NCBI GenBank assembly: GCA_019634675.1
Contig: JAHCAX010000001.1
Location: forward strand, 310,001 to 374,000
Direction of reading: 5' to 3'
DNA length: 64,000 nt
Source of the DNA: Acherontichlamydia pituitae
GTDB taxonomy: Bacteria > Chlamydiota > Chlamydiia > Chlamydiales > Rhabdochlamydiaceae
Notes under the pieces: model-generated
What the model saw: the letters and a program-made list of their open reading frames with translations, nothing else
Told to the model about the DNA's origin: nothing
Database searches by the model: none
Position numbers and translations under genes: made by a program
Shown here: piece by piece, positions 8,727-17,284 of the stretch
Layout: each line of letters starts with the position of its first letter
Numbering within the stretch: the first letter of the stretch is position 1

Positions 8727-10718
8727 TCAAGTTCCCTCAAGGATTTGGAGCTTTTGATAGTGCTGCATCAGATCGCGGAAATGGGCTGCATCTTCAAACC
8801 GCATTTCTTTGGCAGCGCGACGCATTTCGATCTCATATTCCTTGATCCTTTTGTCAATTTCATCGGCATCGATGTGTTTAGAAGGAGCCTTTTGAGCTTC
8901 TTGGAGTGTATCGGCCACCTCTCCAAAAGTTTCTGCAAGGTTCTGGATGAGCTCCCTCTTAACCGAGCGGGGCGTAATGTTGTGCTTCACATTATAAGCT
9001 TCCTGGACCGCACGGCGTTCTTGCGTAATGGCAATCGTCCTGTTGATCGAATCGGTCATCTTGTCGGCATACATGATCACACGGCCTTGGACATTGCGGG
9101 CCGCTCTGCCGCACGTTTGGACCAAGGACGTTTCGCTGCGCAAAAATCCTTCCTTATCGGCATCAAGGATAGCGACAAGGGAGACTTCGGGAATATCAAG
9201 CCCTTCGCGCAACAGATTGATCCCCACAAGGACATCGAACAGCCCTTTGCGCAGATCATTGATGATCTGGACCCGCTCAAGGGTGTCGATGTCTGAGTGG
9301 AGGTACTTTGCCTTGACGCCGATCTCGGTAAGATATTTGGTGAGATCTTCTGAGAGTTTTTTGGTCAGCGTCGTCACTAGGACGCGCCGTCCCAGCTCCG
9401 TCTCCTGGCGGATCTGTTCCAAGCAATCATCAACTTGGTTCGAGGCTGGTTTGATCTCGATCTTAGGATCAAGAAGCCCCGTTGGACGGATGATCTGCTG
9501 GACAACATCGCCGCCCGATTGTTCCACTTCCCAGCGTCCCGGCGTGGCCGAGACAAAGATCACTAGGTTCATCCGGGCGTGGGTTTCTTCGAACTTCAGC
9601 GGCCGGTTGTCGAATGCCGATGGAAGGCGGAATCCGAACTGGACAAGAGATTCCTTGCGGGCCCGGTCTCCGTTGTACATCGCATGAAGCTGAGGGAGCG
9701 TCTGATGCGATTCATCGATAAAGAGGAGAAAATCCTTCGGAAAATAATCGAGAAGGCATGGGGGTGGCTGTCCTGGAAGCCTCTGAGAAAAATGGCGGGA
9801 ATAGTTTTCCACCCCCTTGCAAAATCCGATCTCTTTAAGCATTTCAAGGTCGTATTTTGTTCTCTGCTGGATCCTCTGCAATTCGACTAGAAGGTTCTCT
9901 TTTTCGAAGTAGGCAGCCCGTTCCTTAAGCTCTTCACGGATCGTCTGAATCGCATTCAAGCGGACGCTCTCCGGCGTAACGTGGTGGGATCCTGGATAGA
10001 TGCTCACTTTGTCAAGCCGCTTTCTGACTCTTCCCGTCAAGGGATCGATCTCGCTGATCCGTTCGATCTCATCGCCAAAAAACTCGATCCGGTACGCTAA
10101 GTTCTCTTCATACGCAGGCATGATCTCTAAATTATCGCCGCGGGCTCGGAAGGTGGAGCGGATCAAGTCGTAATCGTTGCGCTTATAATGCATCTCGACA
10201 AGATGGAGCAAAATGTCGTCGCGGCGGCATTTTTGATTGATCGTCAACGTCAGCAGCATTTGGCTGTAATATTCAGGCAGTCCCAATCCGTAGATGCAGG
10301 AAACGGAAGCGACGATGACGACATCCTCCCTTTCAAGAAGGGAACGTGTCGCGCTCAGCCGCATCCGATCGATCTGATCATTGATCGCAAGGTCCTTTTC
10401 AATATAGGTATCGGTACGAGCGATATAGGCTTCCGGCTGATAGTAGTCGTAGTAAGAGACAAAGTACTCGACGGCATTGTCGGGGAAAAAAGACTTGAAC
10501 TCTTGATAGAGCTGGGCGGCAAGCGTTTTATTGTGAGCAATGATCAAGGTCGGCTTTTGGACCTTTTGGATCACATTGGCCATCGTGAACGTCTTTCCTG
10601 AGCCGGTAACGCCAAGCAAGACCTGGGATTTTTTATTTGCGCGAATCCCGGCAACCAGATTATCGATTGCTTGAGGCTGATCTCCGCAAGGAAGAAACTC
10701 GGTCTTCAGCTGGAACAC
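8727..10718 (-). CDS. uvrB: UvrABC excision nuclease subunit B
   Basis: DNA damage recognition helicase of nucleotide excision repair, acting with UvrA and UvrC. At 663 residues it has the full family length. Visible are Walker A (GVTGSGKTFT), the beta-hairpin region SYYDYYQPEAYI, the Walker B DESH, helicase motif VFVSATPG, INLLREGLDIPE, the motif QTCGRAARN, and a C-terminal UVR domain (EMRRAAKEMRFEDAAHFRD) that contacts UvrC. The start is a GTG at 10718 with a GAGGG Shine-Dalgarno 7 nt upstream; it overlaps the tyrP stop by one base (TAGTG), indicating coupling. Third gene of the thyX-tyrP-uvrB operon. Confidence 0.97.
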   Translation of the reverse strand: MFQLKTEFLPCGDQPQAIDNLVAGIRANKKSQVLLGVTGSGKTFTMANVIQKVQKPTLIIAHNKTLAAQLYQEFKSFFPDNAVEYFVSYYDYYQPEAYIARTDTYIEKDLAINDQIDRMRLSATRSLLEREDVVIVASVSCIYGLGLPEYYSQMLLTLTINQKCRRDDILLHLVEMHYKRNDYDLIRSTFRARGDNLEIMPAYEENLAYRIEFFGDEIERISEIDPLTGRVRKRLDKVSIYPGSHHVTPESVRLNAIQTIREELKERAAYFEKENLLVELQRIQQRTKYDLEMLKEIGFCKGVENYSRHFSQRLPGQPPPCLLDYFPKDFLLFIDESHQTLPQLHAMYNGDRARKESLVQFGFRLPSAFDNRPLKFEETHARMNLVIFVSATPGRWEVEQSGGDVVQQIIRPTGLLDPKIEIKPASNQVDDCLEQIRQETELGRRVLVTTLTKKLSEDLTKYLTEIGVKAKYLHSDIDTLERVQIINDLRKGLFDVLVGINLLREGLDIPEVSLVAILDADKEGFLRSETSLVQTCGRAARNVQGRVIMYADKMTDSINRTIAITQERRAVQEAYNVKHNITPRSVKRELIQNLAETFGEVADTLQEAQKAPSKHIDADEIDKRIKEYEIEMRRAAKEMRFEDAAHFRDLMQHYQKLQILEGT

Positions 10719-11962
10719 TACATCCCTCGGGGAAGGCTATGAGGATCTGGAACAAAATGGAAGCCAATCATCGAAGAGAACTGAAGAATGAAAATGAACG
10801 CCGCGATGACTAAGACTCCAATCAGTGTCGCTTTTCCGCCAGGAACTTGATATCCGGAGCTTGTCTGCTTCCGATAACGCCCCATCCAAACCATTAAGGC
10901 TGGCATGATGCCGAACAAAACAACAGCGCAGATACCGCCCGCAAAGTTTAACGCCTTGAAAAACAGCTGCGGATAGATCAAAGAAAGAACGAGCGGCGGC
11001 AGAAGAGCAAGGATGCACAAGCCGACGCTTTCCTGTTTCTTGTAGTTGATCTTAAAACCATCTGCAAGGAAGTGGACAAGACTGAGGGCCTGCGCAAGAA
11101 AGGAAGTCAGGATGGCAAAGAATGCCAATCCTTGGGAAAACACGCTGATCGAAGGAGACCTGACAATGGCGGCTATCGCTTGAGATGCTTCTTGATCGCT
11201 CATCAAGCTTGCAATCAGTCCATTGGGGCCTCTTAACGGGACGATGCCGAGCACCAAAATCTCCCAGATGAGGTAGATGACAAAGGCCATTAAGCTGCCG
11301 CCGACAATCGTGATCCTGACTCTTTTCAAGTCTCCATTCAAATAGGCTGTCAAACTAGGGATCATATTATGAAATCCAAAAGCGATCACAAGTAGAGGAA
11401 GAGCGGAAAAGACATATTTTGGCTCAGTGCGCAATAAAAGCCCGGGACGCAAGAACTGGATGCCGACGATGATCAAAAGGATAAAAAAGCCGATCTTGCC
11501 GAACATCAGTCCGCGGTTGACATGATCAACCCGCCGAGTTCCCAAATAAACGACCCAGCCGAATAGGATAACAAAGAAAAGGCTCGCTATCCAGATGGGC
11601 AATTTAAGCGAAAAAGAGTTTTGCAATATTGTCGAGACAAGGCTGCCGCTTCCTGAAATGTAAGCGACAAGGAGGGAATAAAAAAGGAACAAGTACATGA
11701 CCCAGCACAAGTTTTTTCCCCATTTTCCGAGCGTGCTGCCCGACATGGACAATAGGTTGACCTGTTTGGAAAACCATCCATTGACTTCGACAAGAAGAAG
11801 GGCGGTCGCGGTCATAAAAATCCACGCAATGAAGAACATCAAAAGAGAAGGGAAAAAGCCCGCAAATCCGGTCACAATAGGAAGCCCCAGCATCCCTGCT
11901 CCAATGCAGCTGCCCGCTATCAACAGCATTCCGCCGATGACGCTTCCCGTTCCTTTAGCCAT
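10718..11962 (-). CDS. tyrP: Aromatic amino acid permease (TyrP/HAAAP family)
   Basis: A 414-residue transporter with 11 predicted hydrophobic segments. The N-terminal GGMLLIAGSCIGAGMLGLPIV is the family hallmark (unwound helix 1), and FGFHNMIPSLTAYLNGDL is the conserved central block. It imports tyrosine or tryptophan with protons from the host cell or inclusion; the choice between the two cannot be made here. Chlamydiae commonly carry tyrP genes because they are aromatic amino acid auxotrophs. It overlaps thyX by 8 bp and uvrB by 1 bp. Confidence 0.9.
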   Translation of the reverse strand: MAKGTGSVIGGMLLIAGSCIGAGMLGLPIVTGFAGFFPSLLMFFIAWIFMTATALLLVEVNGWFSKQVNLLSMSGSTLGKWGKNLCWVMYLFLFYSLLVAYISGSGSLVSTILQNSFSLKLPIWIASLFFVILFGWVVYLGTRRVDHVNRGLMFGKIGFFILLIIVGIQFLRPGLLLRTEPKYVFSALPLLVIAFGFHNMIPSLTAYLNGDLKRVRITIVGGSLMAFVIYLIWEILVLGIVPLRGPNGLIASLMSDQEASQAIAAIVRSPSISVFSQGLAFFAILTSFLAQALSLVHFLADGFKINYKKQESVGLCILALLPPLVLSLIYPQLFFKALNFAGGICAVVLFGIMPALMVWMGRYRKQTSSGYQVPGGKATLIGVLVIAAFIFILQFSSMIGFHFVPDPHSLPRGM

Positions 11963-13607
11963 GAGAGCTCCTTGCTAACCGCTTTTCAACGATCCGGATT
12001 TCCTGGCCAAGGCGCCCAAGTTCATATCCTTCAAAATCAACAAACTTAAAGAACCGATCAAATGCTGGAAATACTTTGATCACCTGTTTGGCGAGCTCTT
12101 GCGCGACGAAGCGATAGTTCGGATGGCCGGCTGGAGAAGATCTCAGTTCGCAGAGCCATTGAAGAGAACGGAGGTTCACATTGTAATACCAGTGGACATT
12201 GTAGGCCATCGGAACGACATACTGCGCTTCTTCAGGCAGCTCTTCAGCAATTTGCTCATAAACTTTTTTTGCTTCGTCCATCGCATCCCGATATTGCTTT
12301 TCCATTTCCGTGTCCAGAATCTCATGAGGAATGAAATATCCGAAATTGCAGGTAAGCATCTGCCTGTCTTGCGTGAGCATCCGGTGGCGGTGCAAGTCGC
12401 GGAAAATGCCAAAGTCGGCAACGATCTCAAATGTGAAAAAGGCATTTTCAAGAGCGCGGGGAGACTTATGCCTCCGATTTTCACGGTAGTTGCATCCTGC
12501 ATCTAAAACGCGATAGAGCTCTTCTTCAGGAAGATGGCGGCAATATTCTTCCAATTCATGCAGGCCGACGTCTGCGTACTCGAATAAAAGGGACGCTGCG
12601 ACTTTATAAGGGCTGTCGAGATCGTAAGAGATCAAACGAACCCCTGCGCCGGACATCTTGGCCAGCGAAGAAGCATGGCGGTCAGCCAGCATTTTAAGAT
12701 CGTTCTTCATCTGCTCATTGTACTGGGAGAAAGAACGCTGGTACTTATGCGATGGATCGCCGCGGCGGATAAAGGAAGGGATCACTTTCGACAGCTCTTG
12801 ATAGGACTTCCTGCCGACATCCTGCATTTCAGCGAGGTTGTGGCTGTTGAGCTTCTGGATCAGATTCTCAAAGAACCTCCCGTTTCCATACATCCCCATA
12901 TTAGTCAGAGCGCTGGAAGGGAGAAGTCCGCGTAGGCAATCTAGCACTTTAGCGCGTAAAGCTGCAGTATAGGCCACTTTCGAAACGTCATGTTCTTTAG
13001 GGAACTTCTTTTCCATTAACTCTGTCAGCGGCGGGATCAAGGCGGAATAAGTCTCAAATAGACGATTGCATGTTTGGATGTAGGTTTCCCGGAACGCCGA
13101 CGTCATCAAGATCGGTTCTCGGTAATAGAGATATTCTCCGTCGACCTTTTGGTCGAAATAGATGTAGCGGGTCGATTTTTCTAGAGGCGAACCGCCAATG
13201 CGGCAGTCTTCCACAATTTTTGCTGCGAGCATCGAAATATTTTCAATTGCCAGGTGGGCGCCGCCCAGCTCTCCGATCGAATCATCGCCATATCCATCTA
13301 AGATCCGATCATAAAAGTTTTGTGCCTTTTTGATCGCCATGATCTGGTCTTCAAGGTCTTGCTCTTCTCTCCCCGTCTGATGAGTAGGTCCTGCAATGGC
13401 GGAAAATGCCGTCTCTTCATTGAGGATAAAATCCTTTAAGAGCAAAGACCTTAGTCCTAAGCTCGAGCGGGAGTAGCGGGAGAATAGAGCCCCTTTGATG
13501 ACCTCAGGCAAATTGCGCAGCACAAAGACATTGCTAGATGTATTTGTCACATACCGTTCCAAAATCTTTATTTGGCTTTCTGTGAACTCTTCATAGCCCT
13601 CAATCAT
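11955..13607 (-). CDS. thyX: Double-length ThyX-like flavin-dependent thymidylate synthase
   Basis: A 550-residue protein, about twice the length of canonical ThyX (220-250), as in chlamydial ThyX. The C-terminal half has a recognisable ThyX core: GCNYRENRRHKSPRALENAFFTFE and then RDLHRHRMLTQDRQ (RHR at 407-409), matching RHRxxSxxExSxR with Thr412 and Asp414 at positions usually Ser and Glu. The N-terminal half has a decayed counterpart: GGAHLAIENISMLAAKI and then GGSPLEKSTRY (138-148) without the RHR. It therefore reads as an internal duplication with one degenerate copy. The reaction is dUMP to dTMP with FAD, NADPH and methylene-THF. The start has a GAGG 8 nt upstream. First gene of the operon. 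Confidence 0.85.
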   Translation of the reverse strand: MIEGYEEFTESQIKILERYVTNTSSNVFVLRNLPEVIKGALFSRYSRSSLGLRSLLLKDFILNEETAFSAIAGPTHQTGREEQDLEDQIMAIKKAQNFYDRILDGYGDDSIGELGGAHLAIENISMLAAKIVEDCRIGGSPLEKSTRYIYFDQKVDGEYLYYREPILMTSAFRETYIQTCNRLFETYSALIPPLTELMEKKFPKEHDVSKVAYTAALRAKVLDCLRGLLPSSALTNMGMYGNGRFFENLIQKLNSHNLAEMQDVGRKSYQELSKVIPSFIRRGDPSHKYQRSFSQYNEQMKNDLKMLADRHASSLAKMSGAGVRLISYDLDSPYKVAASLLFEYADVGLHELEEYCRHLPEEELYRVLDAGCNYRENRRHKSPRALENAFFTFEIVADFGIFRDLHRHRMLTQDRQMLTCNFGYFIPHEILDTEMEKQYRDAMDEAKKVYEQIAEELPEEAQYVVPMAYNVHWYYNVNLRSLQWLCELRSSPAGHPNYRFVAQELAKQVIKVFPAFDRFFKFVDFEGYELGRLGQEIRIVEKRLARSSHG

Positions 13608-13735
13608 TGGTCAACCTCAATTAAATTCAGAATTTATTAGATCAGGGTGGCATATTCCTTTTGACACTTCAAGAGAAAATTGGCTCTGCCGATTTTTTAT
13701 TGAAAAATTTGCATCCGTCTCTTACGTTCCCAGTT

Positions 13736-13906
13736 GAACCTATCCCAGTAATATGCTTCTATCGATTTTCGGGTTCTTTTGAGCCTACTTTTTGATCCAA
13801 ATGACGGGGTTAATATCAGCTCTCGTATATTGACCCCGTCATTTGGATCAAAAATAGGCCAAAATAATCCCAAAAATCGACGAAGCCATATTACTGGGAT
13901 AGGTTC
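13736..13906. repeat. 171-bp palindromic element (MITE-like) in the 5' region of the exported methyltransferase
   Basis: The outer 20 bases at 13736-13755 are the exact reverse complement of 13887-13906 (GAACCTATCCCAGTAATATG). The two arms stay complementary with few mismatches almost to the centre near 13820, including TTTTGATCCAAATGACGGGGT in both arms. The whole 171 bp could form one long hairpin. No ORF fits it. The next gene's ATG is at 13909, so the element fills its leader and includes its ribosome-binding region. A non-autonomous inverted-repeat transposon remnant is the simplest explanation; an RNA regulatory hairpin is the alternative. Confidence 0.85.
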
Positions 13907-13908
13907 TT

Positions 13909-14547
13909 ATGCATAAATTCTATTGGATCATTATTTTTTCATCCTGGATGACAAGTGCATTTGGGACTTTTGATAATCTTCCGGAACCTTATCGAAATGC
14001 TGCTTTGCTCCCATTTTCTCCTCATGGCTGGTATCTCAACGGGCCTCAATTAGAAATCTTGATACAGCAGCATAAGGTCCACGATATCATTGAGGTTGGG
14101 AGCTGGCTCGGACTTTCGACGCGGCATATGGCATCTCATTTGCCCCAAGGCGGTAAATTGTATGCGATCGACCACTGGCTCGGTTCTCAAGAACATCAGC
14201 CCGGCCAAGAGCATTGGAGGCCAGAACTTAGCATGCTCTATGAATATTTTCTTTCCAACGTCATTCATGCAGGGCTTGCCGATAAAATCATTCCTATAAG
14301 GATGGACAGTTTAGCTGCAGCAAAAACGTTGGACCTTCAAGCAGACCTCATCTATATCGACGCGAACCACGAGACTAAGGCCCTTTACGATGATCTCGTC
14401 GCATGGCACCCTCATCTGAGGGCTCAAGGAGTCCTTTGCGGGGACGACTGGCACTGGACGTCGGTTCGAGCTGCTGTTGAAGCGTTCGCCCAGGAAAAAG
14501 GATTAGCCGTTTTATCCACGGAACACTTTTGGTGGTTATCTCCCTAA
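13909..14547 (+). CDS. Class I methyltransferase-like protein with Sec signal peptide
   Basis: A 212-residue protein. Residues 1-19 form a signal peptide (KFYWIIIFSSWMTSAFG). The rest has the class I SAM fold pattern of the Methyltransf_24 type: IIEVGSWLGLSTRHMA (motif I), GKLYAIDHWLGS, IPIRMDSLAAA, ADLIYIDANHETKALYDDL, and GVLCGDDW. The acceptor is unknown. Export of a SAM enzyme is odd because SAM is cytosolic; similar export signals occur on the transferases at 48.1 and 60.6-63.2 kb. The gene has no conventional leader: the palindrome at 13736-13906 abuts its start, so expression may be low or controlled by that hairpin. Confidence 0.75.
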   Translation: MHKFYWIIIFSSWMTSAFGTFDNLPEPYRNAALLPFSPHGWYLNGPQLEILIQQHKVHDIIEVGSWLGLSTRHMASHLPQGGKLYAIDHWLGSQEHQPGQEHWRPELSMLYEYFLSNVIHAGLADKIIPIRMDSLAAAKTLDLQADLIYIDANHETKALYDDLVAWHPHLRAQGVLCGDDWHWTSVRAAVEAFAQEKGLAVLSTEHFWWLSP

Positions 14548-14555
14548 AATCATTT

Positions 14556-14618
14556 ACTTCTTTTATGTTGTGGACAAATTTTCAAATCCGCAGTCTAGTT
14601 CAAGAATTGATCGCGAGG
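14556..14618 (+). promoter_or_regulatory. Leader region of the LRR gene, duplicated before hemB
   Basis: About 60 bp (CTTCTTTTATGTTGTGGACAA onward, through AGTCTAGTTCAAGAATT) are roughly 75% identical to 15587-15646 in front of hemB. Both contain TGTTGTGGACAAATTT, a TCTAG hexamer about 20 bp later and a CAANAATT block, ending in a Shine-Dalgarno. TGTGGACAA is the complement of TTGTCCACA, one base from the DnaA box. It may be a duplicated promoter or DnaA-bound leader. Confidence 0.55.
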
Positions 14619-14626
14619 CTGGACAA

Positions 14627-15580
14627 ATGGACGCATTCCATCGCAAATCTTCAAATCCCTATGCATCTCTTGATCTGACTGGCTCAAGCTTAGGCAGCAT
14701 CCCAGAAGAGATATTTGATCAAATTCATTTAGAAGAAATATGGTTCGATGATAACCAAATCAGCGAAATCCCCAAGGGCATTGGTCAGTTAACATCTCTA
14801 AAACATTTGAGCGTTTATAAAAACCGGCTCTCTTCTCTTCCTGCCGATCTGTTTCAAATGACTCGCCTCGAAAAGATCAATGCGAGCGTAAATCAGCTCT
14901 CTTTTCTATCGGAAGAAATTGGAAATCTTGAGAATTTATTAGTCCTCGATCTCAATTACAATGATTTAAAGTCTCTCCCGTTAACGCTTGGCAATCTGCA
15001 AAAGTTGCGTTTTCTCTTATTGGCAAGCAATGGATTAACGACTCTTCCCGACTCTCTTTCCAAGGTTGAAAGTTTGATGTATTTGAATATCACGCACAAC
15101 CAATTTTCTACCCTCTCTTCATGGATTGGACTCTTAAATAATCTCATCGAATTGCGTATGCAAAATAATGCATTGTCCATGTTTCCTGAATCGATTGGGA
15201 ACCTCAAGAATTTAAAAGAGCTCTACGCCATGAACAATAAAATTTGCAGGCTCCCTTCTTCCATTGGCAAAATCAAGACTCTCAGAAAACTGATGCTAGA
15301 GAACAATTACCTTGAAGAGATTCCAGAAAGCATCGGAGATCTGCAAAACCTAAAAGAACTCGACCTGCGAACAAATCAATTAACCCATTTGCCATCTTCA
15401 ATTGGCCGATTGACGTCGCTTCGGCTTTTGGATTTAAGAGATAATCAACTGAGTCAACTGCCTGAGGAGATCCAAAATCTTACCAGCCTGGAAAAAATCG
15501 ATGTCAGACTCAATAAAGCCTTGAAGATTCCAACCTGGATTTCTGAACTCGAAAAAAGAGGATGCATCGTCTACTCCTAA
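14627..15580 (+). CDS. Leucine-rich repeat protein
   Basis: The protein is built of about twelve 23-residue LRRs of the typical/bacterial type (LxxLxxLxLxxNxLxxLPxxIGxL), for example LDLNYNDLKSLPLTLGNL and LDLRDNQLSQLPEEIQNL. There is no signal peptide or membrane segment and no attached NEL ligase or F-box that can be seen, so it is a pure repeat protein of 317 residues. The ATG at 14627 is preferred over the upstream GTG at 14570: it has GAGG 8 nt upstream, and the sequence between belongs to a leader that is repeated before hemB. Such proteins in Chlamydiae are often secreted effectors, but no secretion signal can be shown here. Confidence 0.85.
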   Translation: MDAFHRKSSNPYASLDLTGSSLGSIPEEIFDQIHLEEIWFDDNQISEIPKGIGQLTSLKHLSVYKNRLSSLPADLFQMTRLEKINASVNQLSFLSEEIGNLENLLVLDLNYNDLKSLPLTLGNLQKLRFLLLASNGLTTLPDSLSKVESLMYLNITHNQFSTLSSWIGLLNNLIELRMQNNALSMFPESIGNLKNLKELYAMNNKICRLPSSIGKIKTLRKLMLENNYLEEIPESIGDLQNLKELDLRTNQLTHLPSSIGRLTSLRLLDLRDNQLSQLPEEIQNLTSLEKIDVRLNKALKIPTWISELEKRGCIVYS

Positions 15581-15586
15581 AAAAGA

Positions 15587-15646
15587 TCTTCTTTGTGTTG
15601 TGGACAAATTTCAAACAGACGGTCTAGACTCAAAAATTCAAGTGGA
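15587..15646 (+). promoter_or_regulatory. Leader region of hemB, duplicated from/with the LRR leader
   Basis: Second copy of the leader described at 14556-14618, containing TGTTGTGGACAAATTT at 15597-15612, GGTCTAGAC, then GTGGAG as the hemB Shine-Dalgarno. The TCTAGA could serve as a -10-like element, but no start point can be proven. The TGTGGACAA at 15599-15607 is a DnaA-box-like site on the complementary strand. Confidence 0.55.
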
Positions 15647-15653
15647 GAATCTT

Positions 15654-16628
15654 ATGCACAAAAGACCTAGGCGCAATCGCAAAACTCCTTCTATTCGATC
15701 GCTTGTTGAAGAGACCATTTTACGCCCAGCAGACCTTGTCGCCCCTTTTTTCGTCCTTCCCGGACAAAACCAAAGAGTTCCCATAACGAGCATGCCTGGG
15801 GTTGAACGACTTTCGATCGACCTCATCCTGCGCCAAGCGGAAGCGCTGCATACAGCCGGCGTGCCTGCTATAGGCCTATTCCCTGTGCTGGGATCTGAAA
15901 ACAAAGATCTGCAGGCATCGGCAGCATTGGATGAAGATGGGCTTATCCCTGAATCGGTCGCCATCTTAAAACGGGAGATCCCTTCTCTATGCGTCATTAC
16001 CGACCTTGCCTTAGATCCTTTTACCTCGCACGGCCACGATGGGGTTGTGAATGACAAAGGGGAGGTGCTCAACGACGCCACCGTCGAAATCCTCGCTAAG
16101 ATGGCAGTCGTCCATGCACAAGCTGGAGCCGACCTGGTCGCTCCAAGCGATATGATGGACGGCAGGGTCAAGGCGATCCGCTCCTTGCTCGATGAGAACA
16201 GGCATCATGACGTCGGCATCCTTTCTTATACTGCAAAGTATGCCTCAAGCTTATACTCTCCTTTCCGCGATGCTTTGGGTTCGCAGCTCAAGTTCGGAGA
16301 CAAAAAAACATATCAAATGAATCCTGCAAATATCCGGGAAGCTCTTCTGGAGGCAACCCTTGACGAAGAAGAAGGCGCAGACATGCTGATGGTCAAACCT
16401 GCCTTATTCTATCTGGATGTGATCTCCCAGATGCGCGCACATTCGCACCTGCCCATCTGCGCCTATCACGTTAGCGGCGAATATGCGATGGTGATGGCAG
16501 CCGATGAAAAAGGATATTGCGATGCCAATAAAGTGTTCTACGAAGCCCTGCTCAGCATCAAACGCGCCGGCGCCGATTTTATTTTTTCCTATGCAGTGCC
16601 AAAGGTGCTCAAGCTGATCAGATCTTAG
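15654..16628 (+). CDS. hemB: Delta-aminolevulinic acid dehydratase (porphobilinogen synthase)
   Basis: Condenses two 5-aminolevulinates into porphobilinogen in haem synthesis. The start at 15654 gives 324 residues beginning MHKRPRRNRKTPSIRSLVEET, the usual HemB opening, with GTGGAG 7 nt upstream; the longer frame from 15600 would translate the repeated leader. The two Schiff-base lysine regions are seen as ILSYTAKYASSLYSPFRDA and MVKPALFYLDVI, and the metal/flexible loop as VITDLALDPFTSHGHDG. That loop lacks the cysteine triad of zinc enzymes (Asp/Thr positions instead), suggesting a Mg-type enzyme. In several Chlamydia genomes hemB is used to mark the origin region (recalled). It converges with the immunity-like gene by 4 bp. 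Confidence 0.95.
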   Translation: MHKRPRRNRKTPSIRSLVEETILRPADLVAPFFVLPGQNQRVPITSMPGVERLSIDLILRQAEALHTAGVPAIGLFPVLGSENKDLQASAALDEDGLIPESVAILKREIPSLCVITDLALDPFTSHGHDGVVNDKGEVLNDATVEILAKMAVVHAQAGADLVAPSDMMDGRVKAIRSLLDENRHHDVGILSYTAKYASSLYSPFRDALGSQLKFGDKKTYQMNPANIREALLEATLDEEEGADMLMVKPALFYLDVISQMRAHSHLPICAYHVSGEYAMVMAADEKGYCDANKVFYEALLSIKRAGADFIFSYAVPKVLKLIRS

Positions 16629-17284
16629 TACTTGTTTTCCCATCTCCAATAGACAGCGGTGCATCCATCTACAGGAATTTTATTGGGAAAATCGATCCTT
16701 TCGATTTGTGATTCGATCGAATAATCAGGAAATGAGATCCTTGCATCTTGAATTGCAGCCTGTGCTAAACGAAAATCTTCATCCGAAATTTTCCCATCGT
16801 AATAAAAGTTGGAGATCAACTTCCTTTGATGAGGATCTATCCTTACTGTTACTAGTCGTAAAGAAGGCGTAACCTTACCCAAAAGAGCTTCTTGCATATC
16901 AAGTTGAAAGATATAAAGAGGCCAAATGTCCTCTTCAATAAAAAAAGATCGATTTTCCCGATTAATCTCTGGTAGGACAGGCTCTTTTCTTAAATAAGCT
17001 AGCTTGCCTCGAACCGGTATCTTTTCTGGATAATCTAGCCGATAAGCAATATCGCCTGTAACATAGTTGAAAGGATCCATATCAATTTCTGCAATTGCAA
17101 CCGTTGCTAGCGTGCGCAGATCATTTGATATCTCTCCATCGTAGAAATAAGCAACAAATAGTTCCGTATTTTTGGAATCAACATCAACAAGAACAGCTCG
17201 CAATTGTGGAGCAACGGCATTCAATAAGGAACTTTGAATGCTCAAAAGAAGCTTATAAATGGGTGGTAATGGATCTGATATCAT
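16625..17284 (-). CDS. Putative immunity protein (tandem two-domain) of the adjacent toxin
   Basis: A 219-residue soluble protein, not recognised as a named family. It consists of two related halves, about 8-100 and 122-215. Each has an AYFYDGEIS / NFYYDGKIS block followed by a DYPEKIPVRG / DFPNKIPVDG block, and each resembles small immunity domains of polymorphic toxin systems. Its ATG overlaps the toxin stop by one base (TAATG), so it is translated directly after the toxin. The immunity role is inferred from this arrangement, small acidic character and lack of signal peptide: it would neutralise the toxin inside the producing cell. Confidence 0.6.
   Translation of the reverse strand: MISDPLPPIYKLLLSIQSSLLNAVAPQLRAVLVDVDSKNTELFVAYFYDGEISNDLRTLATVAIAEIDMDPFNYVTGDIAYRLDYPEKIPVRGKLAYLRKEPVLPEINRENRSFFIEEDIWPLYIFQLDMQEALLGKVTPSLRLVTVRIDPHQRKLISNFYYDGKISDEDFRLAQAAIQDARISFPDYSIESQIERIDFPNKIPVDGCTAVYWRWENKY

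Noticed and set aside
8724..9296. 190-codon plus-strand frame
   Set aside because: It lies inside uvrB in antisense; uvrB is unambiguous.
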